Source of the DNA: Rhynchonema sp. JSB1_4
Lineage: Eukaryota > Nematoda > Chromadorea > Monhysterida > Xyalidae
Assembly (NCBI GenBank): GCA_030248065.1
Contig: JASAMV010005069.1
Coordinates: forward strand, 124,001 to 188,000
Reading direction: 5' to 3'
Length of the DNA: 64,000 bases
Position numbers and translations under genes: made by a program
Notes under the pieces: generated by a model
Told to the model about the DNA's origin: nothing
What the model saw: only the letters and a program-made list of their open reading frames with translations
Database searches by the model: none
Part shown: piece by piece, positions 11,397-22,534 of the stretch
Layout: each line of letters starts with the position of its first letter
How positions within the stretch are numbered: position 1 is the first letter of the stretch

Positions 11397-14300
11397 CTAG
11401 CGCCGCACTCTCAGTTTCTCTTTTCGTTTCTTCACATGTTTCGGCGTTTTGTTCTTTCGGTTCTCTCTCTGCTCTTCTTTCACTTGACGCTTTCGTTCCT
11501 GAAATCAAAATTGAAAAATGAGCAAACTTGACAAACAAAAGCAATGACGTCCTCAAACCGGCAGGAGACCGCCAAATGGTTTACTCCAAGAGCATAAGCT
11601 GCGGTAACATCCACCAAAACTGATTTCATTCAACGTGAGACCCGATCAAAATGAAGAAAATTACGCGTACCAAATCTTAAAAAAGTGCCACGACACGAAC
11701 AGCATAACCCATCAACAGGGGACAGTTGAAGTTGTACAGAATCTCTATCTGGTCTGACACGTAGATTACCGTACCCTTTTAGTGTTCGGCGATTCATCCC
11801 GTTCGCGTTGCGGATGTTTGGGTGCAACTGGATCACCATTATTCTCTGCTTCACTCACACTTCCATCGCTGCCACCATCCGAAGTCGACTGTAAAGTGTA
11901 CGGCTGATTTATCGGTCAAGCAGTTTCAGTCACGTGACTGACTGAAGTTTAGGATATTTCAAGACAGTTCTGATTCCGACGAGTGTACATATATTGTAGT
12001 TGTAGTTGTTCATCAACTGAGAATATTATAATGTCGCCTTTAATTTTTGGTCGATGTCAGAGGCATCATTCAAGTCAAACGTAAAGAATCACAGCAGAAT
12101 CAAGAAATCACGAGATACTATAGAATTCAAACCTTGGTATCGTCCGGTTCCTCCACCGCTGACGTTGAGTGTTGCTTGACGCCAGTGAGCGTATCATTTA
12201 GTCCCGTTACCATCGGATAGAACACATCGGGCAACGCAGCGCCGGACTTGGCTTTTTGAACATCCCGCTCGAAATGCATTACTTGGTCGAGTTTGTGTGG
12301 GATATAGGCTTGCATAAATACCTGCAAATTGACGGACAATCATCTCTGGTGGAATTATTTCGAATACGACGATCACATTCACGAACTGTTCACTTTGGAG
12401 AGCTGAGTCTGTTGGGGTTTAGCATCCGTCACTAGAAAAACAGCAGTCCAGACCGCAATTTGCTAGCTGAACGACTAACTCAAAATAAGAAACCAAACGC
12501 AGCTAACCGCATCATCATTTTCATCCGTATTTCTATCGATGACTATCTGTTCATCAAAGAATCGGCCTGGTTCTTCAATAGTTGGGTCAGTGACAAGTTG
12601 GAACAAAACGCGGACACCCAACACAGGGCTGCAGTGACGGCGGAAATAATCTGCAAATATGAACGATTTGACTGTTGATTCCTTTCGCCTTCCAAATAGC
12701 GAGCCCATAATATACTGGCTCATTTTGTGGCGCATTCTTATTTTAGTACTGGATCCGTGAAATTTACTGGCTCATTTGCCAAAATCTACTGGCTCCATTT
12801 CAAATTCTTATTCTAAAAATGTCAAAAAAACCCTGATCGTAGACAAACGCAAAATATTCGGGGCAGGCCGTGGAAACGAGATCAGATTGGTCCTAAAAAA
12901 ACTTGTGCGAAATAATAATTTTGCAATAATTTCGAACAGCGAGAAATGTTTTGATGCCTTTTGGAGCAACTTTTTACGCTGATCGAAATAGCATCATATT
13001 ATGCAGCAATCCAGAAAAAATTCGGATCAGGCCGATCACAGAATAAATACGGGTCTCTGTTCTTAATATTTTGAGTAGAACACTTCCGCATGCGATTAGG
13101 GATCGGTTGATGAGAGGTGTCGGCACCCCAAAAAAACCGCAGGGCATCGGGTGTTTTGGGTACCTTCTGCACAATTATGTTTTTAACAAAAACGTAAAAC
13201 CGATGCGCAGAAAGCATGGTTTTGGGGTTAATTTTAAAACATATGAACTGAATAAGCCGAAACAAAAAACTTGCATAAGGTAGGCAAATGACAATATTTT
13301 GCTTGTTTTTGTTCGATAAGTCGTCTTGAAACTTTCTAATGTCTGGTGTCGGGTTTTTTGAAAGTGGAGGTGTAGGGTGCGCCCCCCGGATCTCGATCTC
13401 CACATCCGATTATTTCAGATGACAAAGAACCCAAACCGAACCGTTAATATTCGAACAATCTTTCCTCAAGAATTCCAACGCATGCGGGTGATCGTGCTCG
13501 ACAGACTGTGACACGTCGATAATGTAGATACGACGGTCGTGATATCTGAATGTGATTGGTTGACGTTTTTGATATTTTGTTGCGTTAAACTTCGGATCAG
13601 GTCCACCGGAAAACACGTAGAAAACACTTTGTGCCCGTGGCGAAAACTCGGATTTTATGCATCATCTTCATTAACTTAAAAGTGTGTTTCTACGGTAGTC
13701 CTGAATATTTGTTTTTGTTTGTTCGTTTTCTGAAACTATTTCACTGGTCGTCAGAGCTGTCGCAAACCCGACTATAATTCCAACTTTATACTGCATTGAT
13801 TTGATCTGACTATAGAAAGCGCCGTGCGAAATACTAACAACAAGTTGAATTCGCTCAGATCCGCATGCACCAGCTTGCAGTCGTGATACATACGTCGCAT
13901 GAGCAGGCAAACATCACGATAATGACGATCGGCCTCTTCCAGACACGCAACGTCTTTGAGAAGGGGCGCTGGCCTGAAAGTAGAAGATTGGAAGCATGAG
14001 AGAATAAGAAGACAACAAAAAAACGTGATGAAAAACGAATGAGAAACCGAACAGGAAAAGCTATACAACAACGTTCGATTTCTAACCATCCATCCGTTCC
14101 AATAAATTCCATTATGAGAACGTGCGACTTCAGCAAAAATGGCTGCGGACAAGGCAGACCATTGGAGTGTAATCTGAAAACATCAAAAACAAATAAATTA
14201 ATCCAATTTCAATAATGGAACATCAAACCGAATCCCGACCTAGTCAAATTCCTCATCTCTTTCTCCGCCCATGTGGCGACCATTTTGCGTGGATTGTGTC

Positions 14301-15605
14301 TTGCATAACCATGCCGATAGCGAAATTCACCAGCCACGTAGCGATCGCGGTCTTTGAATGTGAGGATCGAAGTTTTGTAAATCTGAAATGTGAAACTATC
14401 GAATGTACACTGCAGGACTGCAGTCGAACCAATTTATAGAGAGTGGCCCCGGCCCGAGCAGGGCATGCAGATTCCATGATAGTAAAGTCGAAATTGGTTC
14501 ATCAAGACAAGAGCAAACCTTATTGCCAAACAAAACATGAGGTGGTAAATACCAAACGGAGCATAAACGTGGCAAGATTGCAGTTATCAGCCATAAGTTC
14601 TTCCACAGAGATCGAAGCCCAACCTTGACAGCACGACTGCCGTCATGTGTACTTGCATGGTACACATTGGCCTCTTTGCCCGTGCTAATGCAACCATCGA
14701 TTGATTGTATGCTGCCACGTTGCAGTAATTTGAACAAAATCATTTTTGTGCGCGGATCAAGCACTTGTTCGACCGTCGCACGATCCGATTTGTCCTTTGT
14801 TCGACGTCTGCATGTTTTAAAATCATTGTTGGGCAACACAGTACACTTTGAACGATATAGAAAATTATTCGCCGAATCCGAAACTTCAAATACTACCTCA
14901 TGTTGCTGCATTGCACGTCGTGTTTGTTCATTACAGTGCCAGTCGGGCCTTCGTAATGATCTGAATAAGCGAAAAATGTTTCATTTTAATGATTTCCCTA
15001 ATTTCACTATCGTTGCAAAATTCGTGTGTCCACTGCTCCATTCGATAACAATGAAATAGCAAGTGCAATGCAAAAGAAAACACACCAATCCTAACGCGAT
15101 CCAGCGCGGCTTTCAATAGCGCAGTGTCACACTTCGAACGTGCTTTATACTCGATGTGGTGAGCTTGACTATTTGGCTGTAAAATGATCGCAAATCCTAT
15201 TGTTTCTAACGTTTGGCTCAATTACACAGCGTCAACACGAGAAAAACCGTTAGCATGTGGAACCGAAAAAAATGTAAAAACTCCGCCTCACGACATTACC
15301 TGAATGGCGTTACTTGATCGAATCGCATTGCAGCGTTTGGTAAAATCTGAAACCAACAAAACAAAAATTAAAAACAGAGCTCGATCAAGCACAAATAACG
15401 CATCATTCTGTCTGCGCAACGTCAACTCCGTGACGAAACGGAGGAACTGATCCAAATCAACCAAATCCCAACCTCGGCTGGCGTCCGTGAATTGCACCAC
15501 ATCCAAATCTTCATCATAATAATCGTGTTCGTCACTCAAATCATCGTACGAGCTGCTTCCATCATGTGCGTGAGTCGCAGGCGTGCTCATTCTAACCTGT
15601 GCCAT
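11397..15605 (-). CDS. RIOK1: RIO kinase 1 (atypical Ser/Thr kinase/ATPase, 40S ribosome maturation)
   Basis: RIOK1 acts on cytoplasmic pre-40S particles in the last steps of 18S rRNA maturation. Exons (minus): 15473-15605, 15300-15346, 15096-15176, 14847-14905, 14624-14807, 14240-14382, 14087-14173, 13839-13973, 13442-13545, 12508-12650, 12133-12321, 11775-11888, 11397-11498. The join is in frame throughout and gives 506 aa, slightly shorter than the 568 aa of the human protein. Seen: an acidic N-terminus (DEHDYYDED), family signature [13 protein letters not shown], nucleotide loop [11 protein letters not shown], catalytic loop HADLSEFN, metal-binding [16 protein letters not shown], and the basic C-terminus [12 protein letters not shown]. 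All key kinase residues are present. The start codon is uncertain: an in-frame ATG at 15653 gives a longer N-terminus. The first three exons are poorly conserved and are supported mainly by phase and splice sites. Confidence 0.95.
14808..14846 (-). other. 39-nt intron in RIOK1
   Basis: Between exons 14847-14905 and 14624-14807 the reading frame joins only if a 39-nt segment (GTGTAC ... ATGCAG) is removed. It is far shorter than neighbouring introns and close to the lower limit for animal splicing. Reading through it would add 13 codons without a stop, so retention is possible. Confidence 0.7.
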
Positions 15606-15817
15606 TATTGCAATTGGATCATGGAAATCAATATCAAACACCCAAGCCGCCACGCCAACATTGCACTATATTGGAGGAGGTTACTTGTGGATCAGAAGAG
15701 GTGTCAATCGGACCGTGTCGGTTTTTGGAACCTGAGGCCGACGATTTTTGCTAAAAATATCCTTGCATTGCACACGTGTCACCTTGCACTGAGATGTTCG
15801 GAGATTTACTGATCCAG

Positions 15818-16240
15818 CAGTGTGGTGGCAGGCCAATCGACCCAAGATACCCTAGGCAGGGGGGGCGAAGGTTTCGGAGTTACTCGAGATACCCCCAGAT
15901 GCTACCCAAGATACCCGATGGTCCGTCAAAAGGCTATTTTTGCATTTAATTTTACTGCAAAATTGGCCTAAAAATAGGTACTTTTTGACATTTCGGCCGA
16001 AAATTTGCCTAAAATGACCATTTTTGGATGTTTGCGCGCGGAGAGCGCAATTTTTAGGGGTTCCGAGGTCGAAAAACACCTATTTTTGCCTTTGAAAAGC
16101 ATAAATCTACTTACTCGAGATACCTTATGGGGTCGGCTCGAGATAGATACCATTCACCCACCTTTTGGGGCCGGCTCAACATAGATATTCTTCGCCCCCA
16201 TCTCCCCTTAGGGTTGACTCGAGATAGATACCCCTTAGGG
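15818..16240 (+). mobile_element. hAT-like MITE, family D (GATAC/TCGAG subterminal motifs), 3' end lost or interrupted
   Basis: Begins CAGTGTGGTGGCAGGCCA and matches in inverse orientation the complete copy at 25581-25976: same subterminal GATACC/CTCGAGTAAG motifs and same core with a GCGCGC-type palindrome near 16036. The opposite terminus is not seen before other elements begin, so the right boundary is approximate. Confidence 0.6.
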
Positions 16241-16288
16241 GGGAATGGAAGGGGACAGGCGTACCCGATGGGGAACGCCCCCCCCCAA

Positions 16289-17094
16289 CAGTGTTGGAGC
16301 TGGGGGGGTTTGGGGGATAGCCCCCCCCAGTACAGTAGGTATCCCCCTCGCCTGGTGCAGTAGGTATCCCCCCGATGTTTGGCATCAGTGTAGTTCCTGG
16401 GGGGGGGAGGGGGGTCCCCCCTTTAAGGTACACTAACCGCCGCGACCAAGGTACACTAGTACACTAACCGCCGCGCCAGGTACACTAACCGCCTTAATTT
16501 TTGCCTAAAATCGGCATTTTCGGCCTAAAATGGGCATTTTTAGGCCTAAAATGGGTGATTTTTAGGTCAATGATGTCAAAAGTCGCCAAAATACCCTATT
16601 TATGGAGAATTTTTTCCAAAAGGGGCAAAAATCGGTCAAATTTTCTACCTCAAAAAGTGACTTTTTCCTGAATTTGGGTCTTCCCCTCTTCCCCCCAGGG
16701 AGGTACACTAACCGCCGCACGGAAAAAAGGGGTAGGTACACTAACCGCCGCGTCGGACCAGGAACTACACTGTTTGGCATGGTACCCAGATTTTCACCCT
16801 GGTACAGTAGGTATCCCCCCGATTTTGCCCAAAAAGTGCCAATTTTTGACCAAAATGGCCAAAATTAGTGTAAAATCAGTGTTTTTTTTACCTCAAATTA
16901 CCCAAAACTCGCGCGCTACGCGCGCAAATACTGCGTTTTCACACGATTCCACACATAATAAAAACATTAAAAATTTTCACCCCAAAACCCCCCTAGGTAC
17001 ATAACCCCCAGGCCGTCGGCTCTGGTACACTAGGTATCCGCCCTCTCCGAGCCCGGTACAGTAGGTATCCCCCTCCAGAGTACCTCCAACACTG
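16289..17094. mobile_element. hAT-like MITE, family C (GGTACAGTAGGTATCC motif), host of a nested family A copy
   Basis: Starts CAGTGTTGGAG and ends CTCCAACACTG. Flanking 8-mers ccccccaa and tcccccaa differ at one position, consistent with an old 8-bp target duplication. The subterminal regions repeat GGTACAGTAGGTATCC on both sides and the core has TCGCGCGCTACGCGCGCA. A complete family A element (16386-16772) is inserted inside it. Confidence 0.75.
16386..16772. mobile_element. hAT-like MITE, family A, with perfect 8-bp TSD (tttggcat)
   Basis: A 387-bp element with perfect 15-bp terminal inverted repeats CAGTGTAGTTCCTGG and exact 8-bp duplications tttggcat at 16378-16385 and 16773-16780. Eight-bp duplications plus a CAGTG terminus are typical of the hAT superfamily. 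Both subterminal regions carry several copies of GTACACTAACCGCC. No coding capacity. Confidence 0.9.
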
Positions 17095-17509
17095 TCCCCC
17101 AAGGAACTACACTACCGATACCTGATGCCTTCCGTTCTCTAGTTGCAAGGTACCTACCTACCCCTTAGGGGCGGGGGAATCCCGCACATTTCCATAGCCA
17201 CTACACAGCTGGCCCGCATGAGACACGTGATTCAAATATGATTATTTTCGAGAACCGCACACCTTGGTTTTTTAGTTGTTCACAAAGAACTCGATACCGC
17301 ACCAGGCGAGAAAAGCGAATGTCGATAGTGCAGGAATTGACGTCAACAAAACCAACAGGTAATATTCGAAGTCGCTGTCCAGCTCCACGTGCTCGCTGCT
17401 GATCATTTGCAGTCAACAAGTTTAGAAAGGTCTGAAAATGAACACACTAGTCATTCTAAAAATGAATACACTAGTCATAAGACGTGCATGAATACACCTG
17501 CTTGCACGA

Positions 17510-17605
17510 CCCTCCAAATCTCCGGCCCGGCCCGAGCCAAAAGCCCAAAATCGCGGCCCGGCCCGAGGTCGGGCCGGCCCGATTGCGACCTCAGATAGAT
17601 TGTTC
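17510..17605. repeat. GGCCCGGCCCG-rich repeat, fragment of family Q
   Basis: Contains repeated GGCCCGGCCCGA and ends with CGATTGCGACCTC. The same terminus occurs at about 24440-24460 and, in decayed form, at about 22121-22160. It looks like the end of another CAGAGGTCGCAATCGGGC-ended element family. Confidence 0.5.
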
Positions 17606-17707
17606 CCAGAATTTGTTGACGATAGACAGATAGCCTAAAGTGTTGACGATAGATAGATGAAATCAAAGTGTTGACGATAGATAGATGAATTGGGGGGACC
17701 CCCCACC

Positions 17708-18122
17708 ATAGTAGTGGCTGGGGGGGATTGGGGGGGGGGTTACCCCCCTCTCAGTATTTACCTACCACAAAACCCGAGGTGGGGGTTGGGGAGGGGGGTT
17801 GAGTACTTACCTCTCACAACTCCAAATCATACCTCTCACAAGCAATTTTATACCTTTTTGAGGCAAAAATCGGTGTTTTTCGACCTTATTTTCCCAAAAA
17901 TCGCGCGCTCCGCGCGCAAACCCACCCATAATACCTATTTTTAGGCGATTTTCGGCGAAAGTTTTGAAAAAGTACTATTTTTACCTCAATTTTTGGCCAA
18001 AATTGTATCACAAAAAACGGTGTTTTTTCGCCTTTTTGGGTGACCAAAATCATACCTCTCACGCTTCCGGTTCCAACCCCGCATCATACTTACCTCCCAC
18101 ACATGGGCCTGCCACTACACTG
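17708..18122. mobile_element. hAT-like MITE, family E (ATACCTCTCAC motif)
   Basis: Left end reads TAGTAGTGGCTGG, right end CCTGCCACTACACTG, resembling the two unequal ends of family D. The flanks cccccacc (17700-17707 and 18123-18130) form an 8-bp duplication. Subterminal motif ATACCTCTCAC occurs on both sides and the core contains TCGCGCGCTCCGCGCGCA. The terminal bases of the left end have mutated. Confidence 0.65.
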
Positions 18123-18200
18123 CCCCCACCAGTGTTGGAGGTACTCTGGAGGGGGATACCTACTGTACCGCGCTCGGAGAGGGGGGATACCCAGTGCCAG

Positions 18201-18595
18201 CAGTGTAGTTCCTGGGGGGGGAGGGGGGACCCCCCTCGGGTACGTCTGTTCCCCCTCCGAGGTACGCCTGCCCCACTGTTCCCCCTCCGGGTACGTCTGC
18301 TCCCCCAATTTTTTCCGCAAATGGGCAAATTTAGGCCTAAAATAGGCATTTTTAAGCCAAAAATGGGTAAACTTTAGGTGAAACCTCCAAAAAACGCCAA
18401 AATACCCTTTTTATAGGGGATTTTTCGCAAAAGAAGGCAAAAATAGTCCAATTTTTCGACCTCAAAAAATGACTTTTTTCCGTCCCCCCCCAAATTGGGA
18501 CTTCCCCCCCCTTCCCCCCAGGTAGGTACGTCTGTTCCCCCTCCGAAAATAGTGGAGGGTACGTCTGTTCCCCCTCCGGACCAGGAACTACACTG
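18201..18595. mobile_element. hAT-like MITE, family A variant with TACGTCTGTTCCCCC motifs, perfect TSD (agtgccag)
   Basis: A 395-bp element with the same 15-bp CAGTGTAGTTCCTGG termini as 16386-16772 and a related core, but with different subterminal arrays: GGTACGTCTGTTCCCCCTCC instead of GTACACTAACCGCC. Duplications agtgccag at 18193-18200 and 18596-18603 are exact. It is inserted at the edge of a family B element (CAGTGCTGTGGCTGG). Confidence 0.9.
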
Positions 18596-19892
18596 AGTGC
18601 CAGTGCTGTGGCTGGGGGGGGCGGGGGGGTCCCCCCCAATGGTACCCTACGCGCCCCGGCCTGGTACGCTACCCCCCTACCCGCCCCGCTCTTGTACCCT
18701 ACCCCCCTACCCGCCCTGACCCTACCCCCCTACCCGCCCCGCCCTGGTACCCTACCCGCCCTGATTTTTACCCCCAAAATGCCCATTTTTCGGTCAAAAA
18801 TGCCCAAATTTCGACCGAAAACTCTAAAAAGTGCAAAAAATTTCGCGCTGCGCGCGATATATGCACTTTTTAGTACATAAAAACAGGCACCCGAAAAAAC
18901 TTGTGTTGTACCTAGGCCTGGGCACAATACCACTTTTGACACCAAATACCAATACCCAATACCAATACCGGCCCTGTACCAATACCCAATACCAATTTGG
19001 TGACCCAATACCAATATCCAATACCAATACCGGGTGAGACCCAATACCAATACCCAATACCAGATCAATACTACTGAAGTGCCTGGTATTGGGTTTGGTA
19101 TTGGGTTGGTATTGAGTATTGGGTATTGGGTTGGTATTGGTATTGGGTATTGGTCTTAGTATTGGTTTGGTATTGGGTTTTTGGTCTGGTATTGGGTTGG
19201 TATTGGGTTTGGTATTGGTTTGGTATTGGGTTTTGAGTCAGGTATTGGGTTTGGTATTGGTTTGGTATTGCGTTTTTCTGGATTAGTATTGGGTATTGGT
19301 TTTGACCCAATACCTGGGCAAACCCAATACCAATACCCAATACCAATACCAGGCCAGCTTCAATACCAATACCCAATACCCAATACCAGAATTACACCCA
19401 ATACCAATACCAAACACTGGTATTGGTATTGGGTGGTATTAGTATTGGGTATTGGGTATTGTGACCACCCATAGTTGTACCCTACCCGCCCCGAAAAATC
19501 TTCCCCCCTCCCCCCAAACCGGATTTGCCCCCCCCAAATCCCAGGTACACTACCCCCCTACCCCCAGTGCTGTGGCTACTTTTGCGGGGCGGGTAGGGTA
19601 CATAGGTGGAAAAATCCGGGGCGGGTCGGGTAGGGGGGTAGTGTAACTGGAATCTTGGGGGGAATCCGGTTTGGGGGGGAGGGGGGGGAGATTTTTCGGG
19701 GCGGGTAGGGTACAATACAAGTTTTTTTGGGTGCCTATTTTTATATGCTATGAAGTGCACATATCGCGCGTAGCGCGCGATTTTTTGCACTTTTAAGGGC
19801 TTTCGGTCGAAATTTGGGCATTTCTGAAGGCATTTTGAAGGCAAAAATCGGGGCGGGTAGGGTACCAGAGCGGGGCGGGTAGGGGGTAGGGT
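18596..19892. mobile_element. Family B hAT-like MITE material (GGTACCCTACCCGCCCCG motif), two inverted copies
   Basis: Two copies in opposite orientation are recognisable: one starting CAGTGCTGTGGCTGG just after 18595 and one starting CAGTGCTGTGGCTACTTTTG near 19566. Both have many repeats of the GTACCCTACCCGCCC motif, a core with a GCGCGC palindrome, and a shared GTGCCTATTTTTA-type segment. The first is split by the 18913-19473 element, the second by the family C copy starting at 19893. Exact outer ends are unclear. Confidence 0.6.
18913..19473. mobile_element. hAT-type non-autonomous element filled with GGTATTGG/CCAATACC arrays, perfect TSD (gttgtacc)
   Basis: A 561-bp insertion in a family B element. 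Ends TAGGCCTGGGCACAATACC and the inverse of TATGGGTGGTCACAATACC match at 15 of 19 positions and resemble the TAGGGCTGGGCA type of hAT terminus. Exact 8-bp duplications gttgtacc lie at 18905-18912 and 19474-19481. Almost the entire interior is CCAATACC (18940-19070, 19314-19410) or GGTATTGG (19083-19300, 19420-19460), alternating in orientation, so it can fold into several hairpins. Confidence 0.85.
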
Positions 19893-20351
19893 CAGTGTTG
19901 GAGGTACTCTGGAGGGGGGGATACCTACTGTACCGCGCTCGGAGAGGGGGGATACCTACTGTACCAGAGCCGATGGCCTGGGGGGGGGTTATGTACCTAG
20001 GGGGGGGGTTTGGGGGGGGGTCTGGGGGGGGGTTAGGTTTTGGGGTGAAAATTTTTTATGTGTTTATTACGTGTGAAATCGTGTGAAAACGTCATATTTG
20101 CGCGCGTAGCGCGCGAATTTCAGGTGCAATGGTAGGAAAAAAACACTTTTCACTAATACCCGCCTCTTCCATCAAGACTAAAACTTGCGGGGCGGCAAGG
20201 GGGCGATAACTAAACTGACGGGGTGGAAAATCGGGGGCCCACTCCCACCCCGCCAAACGGGGGGGGGGACACCTGCCCAGGAGGGGGGGGGGGCCCTACT
20301 GTACTGGGGGGGGGGGCTACCCCCCCCCAAACCCCCCCACCTCCAACACTG
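19893..20351. mobile_element. hAT-like MITE, family C copy inside a family B element
   Basis: Starts CAGTGTTGGAGGTACTCTGG and ends CCACCTCCAACACTG. The target duplication is gggtaggg or ggtagggt, one base being ambiguous. It contains GATACCTACTGTACC motifs and the core palindrome GCGCGCGTAGCGCGCG. The part from about 20180 differs from other family C copies and may be a further insertion. Confidence 0.65.
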
Positions 20352-20460
20352 GGGTAGGGTACCGGCGCGGGGCGGGTAGGGGGTTGTGTCCCAGGCCGGG
20401 GCGGGCAGGGTACCATTGGGGAGACACCCCTCAAACACCTCCAACACCGCCCCCCCCAAG

Positions 20461-22109
20461 TACCGTAAAAACCTAAATAGAAGGGGGGGGGGGGCGCTAT
20501 TAACTAACTGACCCCAGAGTGGGGGGGCGCTATTACAGGGGGGGCTCTATTCCGGGGGGCCTCTATTAATTCACTGACCCGAACCTGAAAAAAATGTTCC
20601 TAGAAAATACCCCCCGAAAACCCCTAAAAAGGGGTTTGAGAGGATGTTTTTTCGCTTGTAGTCGCATTTATTCGCGTCTAGTCGTCAATAAGAGGCGTAT
20701 TATGTGCTCTGAACGAACAACAAACGTGCATAAATGTACCTGTGCACCACTATCAAGCGTTAATACACTACTGTATAGGGGATGTTACCAGGGTTTTTTT
20801 TTTCAAAATTCACTAGGTGCAACTTAGGTGCAACCCTCCAATTTTTAGGTGCAAGCTGGCCAAAGTAGGTGCAACCCCTATTTTGGACAAAAAACGCCCA
20901 ATTTTAAGCTTTTTTTGCCAGGTTGTGTGTTTCAATGCTATTTGCGTGCTTGTAGACGTTCAATAAAGTTGTAACGCACTGAATGCCTTTGCCGGTGGCA
21001 AAAGCAAACTGTTCAGGGAACGTTCAACCTTTTGTAGCACATTTTGTATTAGTTTTCCATTATTGAGAACCGATTGAGAAGAAAACGAAACAGTAAAATT
21101 TTCACGTCGCCATATCCACATTTGGGGGTCACGTACGAATCAATTACTTTCGCTGTTCATTTACTGTGTGGGAATCTAATACTGTTGTCATGCTCTGCTC
21201 TGGGGGGAGGGGGTCCCCTCCTGAGGTACACTAACCGCCGCACCAGGTACACTAACCGCCGCAATTTTTGCCTAAAATAGGCATTTTTAGCCCAAGATGG
21301 GCATTTTAGGCCTAAAATGGGATTTCTCAAAAGTCCCAAAGATCCCTATTTATGGAAGAATTCCCCAAAAAAAAGGGCAAAAATAGGTCAAATTTTTTAC
21401 TGGTCAAAAGGACTTTTTCCTGAATTTTGGTCTTCCCCCTCCTCCCCCCCCCACAGGGAGGTACACTAGCCGCCGCACCGACAAAGTGGGTAGGTTCACT
21501 AACCGCCTCGCCGGACCAGGAACTACACTGATCCTAGTACAGCATGTATTTGTTTTGAATCTTATCACCAGCACACCAGGTACTAACTGTGTACGAAATC
21601 AATCAATCAGATCAATATTTTTTGTCGATGACGCCCAAGAAATGCTTCGATGGAATTTATTGGAAGGAATGAAAAGCCGCGCAGCGCATTTTTTGTTTCT
21701 AAGCTTTCCAACCTTAAAAGATGCTGTATAAATGCTAAATTAGCAGAAAACAAGGGCCCAAAATTTTAGGTGCAACCTTGCACCTAACCCTAAATTTTTA
21801 ACCCCAATTCAAATCTTTTTTAGGTGCAAATTGCACCTAAGTGTTCAAAAAAACTATGGATGTACTTAAGGGGGGGCCTATCCGGGGGGGGCCCAGTCCA
21901 CCACCCCCTCGGGGGCCCCACGGGGGGGCTCTATTCCGGGGGGGGGCTGTATTTAGGTTTTTACGGTACTACCCTGCACGCCTGCAGTGAATTCATAGAG
22001 GCCGCCCCCGGAATAGAGCCCCCCGTAATAGAGCGGCTCTATTAGAGCCCCCCCCAAAATGGGGTCAGTGCATTAAAGAGAGCCCCCTTCTATTTAGGTT
22101 TTTACGGTA
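20461..22109. repeat. Family M repeats (CTCTATTCCGGGG motif) with matching 22-bp ends
   Basis: The first and last 22 bases are perfect inverse complements (TACCGTAAAAACCTAAATAG plus two bases). A second right-end copy lies at about 21947-21968. Inside are CAGTGAATT-ended segments with GGGGGGCTCTATTCCGGGG arrays, TTAGGTGCAA-rich sequence and a family A copy (about 21200-21530). No clear target duplication, so this may be a composite of several insertions. Confidence 0.5.
21200..21530. mobile_element. Family A hAT-like MITE, eroded left end
   Basis: Right end CCAGGAACTACACTG is intact and subterminal GTACACTAACCGCC repeats occur on both sides of an AT-rich core like that of 16386-16772. The left terminus is mutated, so the start is approximate. 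Confidence 0.6.
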
Positions 22110-22423
22110 GTTCCTGGGGTCGAGCCGGGCCGACGTTGGTAACCCGGCCCGATTCCCACCTCTGCGCCCTAAATCTCTGCTGGGAAAAATTAAACAGTTT
22201 CTCTTCAATTGGATTTAACAAGTTCAACTGGCGCTCAAACATTAGGGTGCGGTGATCCGGTTTTGTTCTGCCTTGTTCCACTTAGTGAAGTTCCATTTTG
22301 TTTTCAATTGAATAACGCATGATCCCTATTTTCGGCCAAAAACAACCAAACTTTAGCAGAAATAATGACTGAGAACGTTTTACGCATCCTTGGGTTAAGC
22401 AGGTTCTCCTTGACCGGATGGAG

Positions 22424-22430
22424 TATAAAA
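22424..22430 (+). promoter_or_regulatory. TATA box of the protamine-like gene
   Basis: TATAAAA lies 104 bp upstream of the ATG at 22535, inside GAGTATAAAAGGGGC, a near-consensus TATA context. Transcription would start near 22455 and leave an 80-nt 5' UTR. This fits a strongly expressed, stage-restricted gene. Confidence 0.65.
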
Positions 22431-22534
22431 GGGGCTGACTTTCTCCAAACCGGTCATTCTCAAATTTTGCTGCAACACGACAAGTTTTCCCGCTTCCGAA
22501 TCTTCAAACACAAGTACAGTCAACGTGGATCATC

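Larger units (their letters stand above)
15606..22423. other. Repeat island of nested non-autonomous DNA transposons
   Basis: Nearly the whole stretch between RIOK1 and the protamine-like gene is repeat-derived. It holds members of several CAGTG-ended families, long G and C runs, subterminal motif arrays, and AT-rich cores with GCGCGC palindromes. Individual elements whose ends can be defined are listed separately. About 20.6-21.1 kb and 21.7-21.85 kb carry another repeat with a recurring TTAGGTGCAA motif. No transposase frame is visible. Confidence 0.8.

Noticed and set aside
18930..19470. Telomere-like or simple satellite array
   Set aside because: The GGTATTGG unit is not a known telomere repeat, blocks alternate in orientation, and the array is bounded by hAT-like ends with an 8-bp TSD.
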